A DNA stretch of 64,000 nucleotides, taken from positions 23,211-87,210 of the forward strand of contig CALCGT010000006.1 of assembly GCA_937901125.1 (NCBI GenBank). The letters run 5' to 3'. A program made the position numbers and the translations under genes. The notes beneath the pieces are model-generated. The model worked only from the letters and a program-made list of their open reading frames with translations. It made no database searches and was not told where the DNA came from. Positions 60,729 to 64,000 of the stretch are shown piece after piece (position 1 is the stretch's first letter; the number at the start of each line of letters is the position of its first letter). The DNA comes from an uncultured Clostridia bacterium. GTDB lineage: Bacteria > Bacillota > Clostridia > Lachnospirales > Anaerotignaceae.

Positions 60729-62678
60729 GTGGCAGAAGAAATCAAAGAAGTTCAGGAGCTGACACAGCAGGAACTGAGCGAACAGAACAGAATCAGAAGA
60801 GAAAAACTGGCACAGATGCAGGAAGAAGGCAAAGACCCCTTCCAGATCGTGAAATATGACGTAACACACCACAGCGAAGAGATCAGAGCAAACTATGATG
60901 CCCTGGAAGGCAAGGATGTTTGCATTGCCGGCCGTCTGATGAGCAAACGTATCATGGGGAAAGCGTCCTTCTGCAATATCCAGGATAGAGATGGCCTCAT
61001 GCAGTCCTACGTAAGCAAAAACGACATCGGTGAAGAAGATTACGCTGCATTCAAAAAATACGACATCGGCGATATTATCGGTATCAAAGGTTTTGTTTTC
61101 AAAACAAAAACAGGTGAAATTTCCGTACATGCAAAAGAAGTGGTACTGCTCTCCAAGAGCCTGCAGGTACTGCCCGAAAAATTCCACGGTCTGAAAGACC
61201 AGGAACTGCGTTACAGACAGAGATATGTAGACCTGATCGTAAATCCCGAATCCAGAGATACTTTTATCAAACGTTCCAAGATCATCACAGAGATCAGAAA
61301 ATTCCTGAACAGCAAAGGCTTCCTGGAAGTGGAAACACCTGTCCTGCAGACCATTCCTGGCGGTGCTTCCGCAAGACCCTTCATCACACACCATAACACA
61401 CTGGATATCGATATGTACTGCCGTATCGCCCTGGAACTGCCCCTGAAGAGACTGATCGTAGGCGGTTTCGAACGCGTATATGAAATCGGTCGTGTATTCA
61501 GAAACGAAGGCATCTCCGTTCGTCATAACCCTGAATTCACTCTGATGGAACTGTATCAGGCATATACAGACTATAACGGTATGATGGATATCACAGAAGA
61601 AATGTTCCGTACCGTAGCACAGAACGTTCTGGGTACCACAAAGATCACTTACGGCGGCTATGACTTGGATCTGGGTCAGCCCTTCGCAAGAAAAACAATG
61701 GTTGACGCTGTAAAGGAATATACAGGCGTTGACTTCGACCAGGTAAAAGATACAGAAGAAGCAAAGGCGCTGGCAAAAGAAAAAGGCGTGGAATTTGAAG
61801 ATCGTCATGTAAAAGGCGATATCCTGAATCTGTTCTTTGAAGAATTTGTAGAAAAGAACCTGATTCAGCCTACTTTCATCATCGACTACCCCGTTGAGAT
61901 CTCTCCTCTGACAAAGAGAAAACCCGATAAACCCGAATTCACAGAAAGATTCGAACTGTTCATCGTGGGTAGAGAATATGGTAATGCATACTCCGAACTG
62001 AATGACCCCATTGACCAGCGTTCTCGTTTCGAATATCAGGAATTCCTGCGTGAAAACGGCGACGATGAAGCAAATATGATCGATGAAGACTTCTTGACAG
62101 CTCTGGAATATGGTATGCCTCCTACAGGCGGTCTGGGCGTAGGTATCGATAGATTTGTCATGCTGCTGACAGAATCCGTTTCTATCAGAGATGTTATCCT
62201 GTTCCCTACAATGAAGCCCCTCGAGTCTGAAAAGAAGGCTCCGAAGGCTGAAACTGCTCCTGCAGAAGCAGCACCTGCGGCACCTGTCGTAGAGGAAAAG
62301 ATCGACTTTAGCAAGGTCGAAATTGAGCCTCTGTTTGCAGATTTCGTTGACTTTGAGACCTTCTCCAAGTCCGATTTCCGTGCTGTTAAGGTCCTCGCTT
62401 GTGAGGTTGTTAAGAAGTCCAAAAAGCTCCTTCAGTTCACTCTGGACGACGGAACAGGCGTAAATAGGACGATTTTAAGCGGAATTCATGCATATTATGA
62501 GCCGGAAGAGCTGGTTGGCAAGACCCTTCTTGCAATCACCAACCTGCCTCCGAGACCCATGATGGGCATCGAATCCTGCGGTATGCTGATCTCCGCTGTA
62601 CACCACGAAGAGGGCGAAGAAAAGCTGCATCTGCTGATGCTGGATAACCATATCCCCGCCGGCGCTAAGATGTACTAA
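60729..62678 (+). CDS. lysS: Lysyl-tRNA synthetase with C-terminal tRNA-binding domain
   Basis: The 649-aa protein is a class II LysRS (residues ~1-497: OB anticodon domain, motif 2 [15 protein letters not shown], motif 3 [14 protein letters not shown]). It is extended by an Ala/Pro/Glu linker (~500-525) and a Trbp111/MetRS-type tRNA-binding domain (~535-649: [43 protein letters not shown]). The extension uses AAG for 13 of 14 lysines, while the catalytic part mostly uses AAA, so the tail probably came from elsewhere. The start is GTG at 60729 behind ATAGGAGG. Confidence 0.95.
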   Translation: MAEEIKEVQELTQQELSEQNRIRREKLAQMQEEGKDPFQIVKYDVTHHSEEIRANYDALEGKDVCIAGRLMSKRIMGKASFCNIQDRDGLMQSYVSKNDIGEEDYAAFKKYDIGDIIGIKGFVFKTKTGEISVHAKEVVLLSKSLQVLPEKFHGLKDQELRYRQRYVDLIVNPESRDTFIKRSKIITEIRKFLNSKGFLEVETPVLQTIPGGASARPFITHHNTLDIDMYCRIALELPLKRLIVGGFERVYEIGRVFRNEGISVRHNPEFTLMELYQAYTDYNGMMDITEEMFRTVAQNVLGTTKITYGGYDLDLGQPFARKTMVDAVKEYTGVDFDQVKDTEEAKALAKEKGVEFEDRHVKGDILNLFFEEFVEKNLIQPTFIIDYPVEISPLTKRKPDKPEFTERFELFIVGREYGNAYSELNDPIDQRSRFEYQEFLRENGDDEANMIDEDFLTALEYGMPPTGGLGVGIDRFVMLLTESVSIRDVILFPTMKPLESEKKAPKAETAPAEAAPAAPVVEEKIDFSKVEIEPLFADFVDFETFSKSDFRAVKVLACEVVKKSKKLLQFTLDDGTGVNRTILSGIHAYYEPEELVGKTLLAITNLPPRPMMGIESCGMLISAVHHEEGEEKLHLLMLDNHIPAGAKMY

Positions 62679-62781
62679 TTTAGACCTCAAAATTGGGGTT
62701 TACATCACAGCTTACACCAATTTACACCATGCTTACTCCATAAAAATCAAAGCAAATGTGTAAAAATGAAAGGCATCATTT

Positions 62782-62814
62782 CGCCCCTGCGGAGTAAATC
62801 TGCAGGGGCGTTTT
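62782..62814 (+). terminator. Intrinsic terminator after lysS
   Basis: CGCCCCTGC/GCAGGGGCG with an 11-base loop is followed by TTTT. Confidence 0.85.
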
Positions 62815-62859
62815 GCATATGAGAGAAGTGCAAATTTTAATTTTTGGAGGAGTAGAGAT

Positions 62860-63483
62860 ATGGCTAAAGAGATTAGTCCGCAAGAAACAACAAGAGCGGC
62901 TGCATATAAATTTTGGATGAAGGCACCGAATCCGATGGTGACTTTTTTTAAGACATTTGATGTAACCAATTTGATCAAAGTTAGTAAAAAGAAGACTCTG
63001 AAGTTTAATATGCTTCTTGATTATTGCATTGGCAAAGCTGCTGCACCGGTAAAAGAATTCTTTATTCTTCCGGTCGGCGATAAGCTGATTCAGTATGATA
63101 CCATCGCGGTTAACACGATTGTAAAAAATAAGACAGGAGAAGTGAGTTCCTGTGACATTATGCAATCGGACGACTTGGACTCTTTTAATTGGGAGTACCT
63201 GATATATACCGCACAGGTTGCAGAAAGCTGTGAGGACAGAGACTTGTCAGCAGACAGCATGGTTATCGGCACATCCGCTATTATCGATACTGAGATAGAT
63301 GGCGTAGTCGGCATGAACAGCGGAATCTTCAATAATCCGTTTATCATCTGGGGGAAGTATAAAAAGAAGCTCTTCAAATACTACTTGCCGATTTCGTTTC
63401 AGTTTCATCATACACAAATGGATGGTGCCCATGCGGGAAGATTTCTTGCGAACCTTCAAAAGGAAATAAATGAGTTACGATAA
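62860..63483 (+). CDS. Chloramphenicol-acetyltransferase-like protein
   Basis: The 207-aa protein follows the CAT fold. The catalytic His stretch near the C-terminus reads QFHHTQMDGAHAGRFL (HHxxxDG pattern), and the middle has the strand and loop order of CAT enzymes (FNMLLDYCIGKAA, DGVVGMNSGIFNNPFIIWGKY). It is close to CatA-like O-acetyltransferases; whether chloramphenicol is the substrate is not clear. GGAGG precedes the ATG. Codon use and low GC differ from the main genome, and an IS30 end follows within ~420 bases. Confidence 0.82.
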   Translation: MAKEISPQETTRAAAYKFWMKAPNPMVTFFKTFDVTNLIKVSKKKTLKFNMLLDYCIGKAAAPVKEFFILPVGDKLIQYDTIAVNTIVKNKTGEVSSCDIMQSDDLDSFNWEYLIYTAQVAESCEDRDLSADSMVIGTSAIIDTEIDGVVGMNSGIFNNPFIIWGKYKKKLFKYYLPISFQFHHTQMDGAHAGRFLANLQKEINELR

Positions 63484-63560
63484 CGAATCCCAGTTCGCTC
63501 GCTCATCGCAATATGATTATTATGGATAAGTTACTACAATTAAATAATGCATTTCTATAT

Positions 63561-63605
63561 GCCTCACAGATTTCTCTTCGGAGATTTCTGTGGGGCTTTT
63601 TTTGT
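63561..63605 (+). terminator. Intrinsic terminator after the CAT-like gene
   Basis: GCCTCACAG/CTGTGGGGC with an inner CTC-TTCG-GAG hairpin is followed by a run of seven T. Confidence 0.85.
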
Positions 63606-63839
63606 TTTGTAAAAAAAATTTTTGAAAAAATTTGGGAAATCACGACACGGGTGCTGTTTTTTCTCCACGTAATGAATATCAATGTCGTAGCATAAACCAC
63701 CCGTTCATAATGATTATTGAATTAGGCCTTGAAAAAACTTAACGGGACCTGTATAATAAGCAAGACAAATTGTTATAGGCATCAAGCTTATTTCATATAG
63801 TTAGACAACGAAAACGGACCATATTAAAGAATGTAAGGT

Positions 63840-63889
63840 GCGCCGGAAACTCTGACTTGTTAAGTTAGGAGTTTTGGCGCGCTTTTTTT
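63840..63889 (+). terminator. Terminator-like hairpin near the IS30 end
   Basis: GCGCC/GGCGC encloses AAACTC/GAGTTT and is followed by GC and seven T. The bases from 63606 to 63839 show no recognisable gene and are AT-rich. Confidence 0.72.
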
Positions 63890-63901
63890 ATTCTTGAATT
63901 G

Positions 63902-64000
63902 TCAAGTCAAGTGCAACGATACAGAAAAATAAACTTCATAAGGGGTTAAAAAGTTCAGGCACTTACGAGGACGTTTATTCAATTCATCCACTTTACTTTG
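63902..64000 (-). mobile_element. IS30-family transposase, C-terminal end (cut by window edge)
   Basis: Reading leftward from the window edge, the last 32 codons give KVDELNKRPRKCLNFLTPYE and end with SLHLT and a stop. This is the hallmark C-terminus of IS30-family transposases (NRPRKCL.F.TPYE). The gene continues beyond the window, so its integrity is unknown. The terminal inverted repeat probably overlaps or adjoins GAATTGTCAAGTCAAGTG at 63897-63914. Confidence 0.9.

Overview
This window comes from the replication-origin region of a low-to-mid GC, spore-forming anaerobic Firmicute of the Clostridia, probably near Lachnospiraceae/Anaerotignum. The clues are the gene order rpmH-rnpA-yidD-yidC-jag diverging from dnaA-dnaN-yaaA-recF-gyrB-gyrA, a BofA sporulation gene, a pyruvate:ferredoxin oxidoreductase, the acetylase route to lysine (dapH plus an acetyl-DAP deacetylase), a serine T-box and Firmicute-type sigma-A promoters. 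The genus is inference; the class-level placement is well supported.

Layout. From 0.1 to 2.7 kb the leftward origin arm encodes Jag, YidC, YidD, RnpA and L34. The origin is bipartite: DnaA boxes lie at 2.9-3.25 kb before dnaA and at 4.9-5.1 kb between dnaA and dnaN, the second part carrying a DnaA-trio-like array next to an AT-rich stretch. From 5.1 to 15 kb the rightward core is dnaN, S4 protein, an EamA transporter and two unknown genes, recF, gyrB and gyrA. From 15 to 24.4 kb lie a potassium channel, a zinc-ribbon/TPM pair, a CapA-like protein, a GntR regulator, a small XRE regulator set between repeats, argS and a lipid kinase. From 24.3 to 27.3 kb are two parS sites, parA, parB, a DUF4446 gene and a DnaA-box cluster. 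An AT-rich restriction-modification pair (28.1-29.5 kb) separates a HAD phosphatase from T-box-controlled serS. From 31 to 39 kb are accessory genes, a CIRCE operator in front of a broken heat-shock gene, and dapH/deacetylase. A MarR-controlled RND efflux operon follows (39.5-44.3 kb), then a patatin-like lipase, an rRNA pseudouridine synthase, a DUF2508-bofA pair, a candidate small RNA, a rhomboid protease, a second and denser DnaA-box cluster, an unusual uracil-DNA glycosylase, a hydroxyacid dehydrogenase, proC, nifJ (leftward), greA and lysS. The last ~1.8 kb looks foreign: the 3' end of lysS, a CAT-like acetyltransferase gene and the end of an IS30-family transposase.

What stands out. (1) Large intergenic gaps are filled by a mosaic of short hairpin modules that recur in different orders and orientations. 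(2) One copy of this repeat truncates a CIRCE-controlled Hsp20-like gene. (3) Dense DnaA-box clusters occur at about 27.2, 46.7 and 48.1 kb, outside the origin; the 46.7 kb one overlaps the predicted start of a candidate structured RNA. (4) lysS ends in a MetRS-type tRNA-binding domain whose codon use differs sharply from the catalytic part. (5) A family-4-like uracil-DNA glycosylase has no cysteine, so it cannot hold the usual Fe-S cluster. No rRNA, tRNA or CRISPR array was found.
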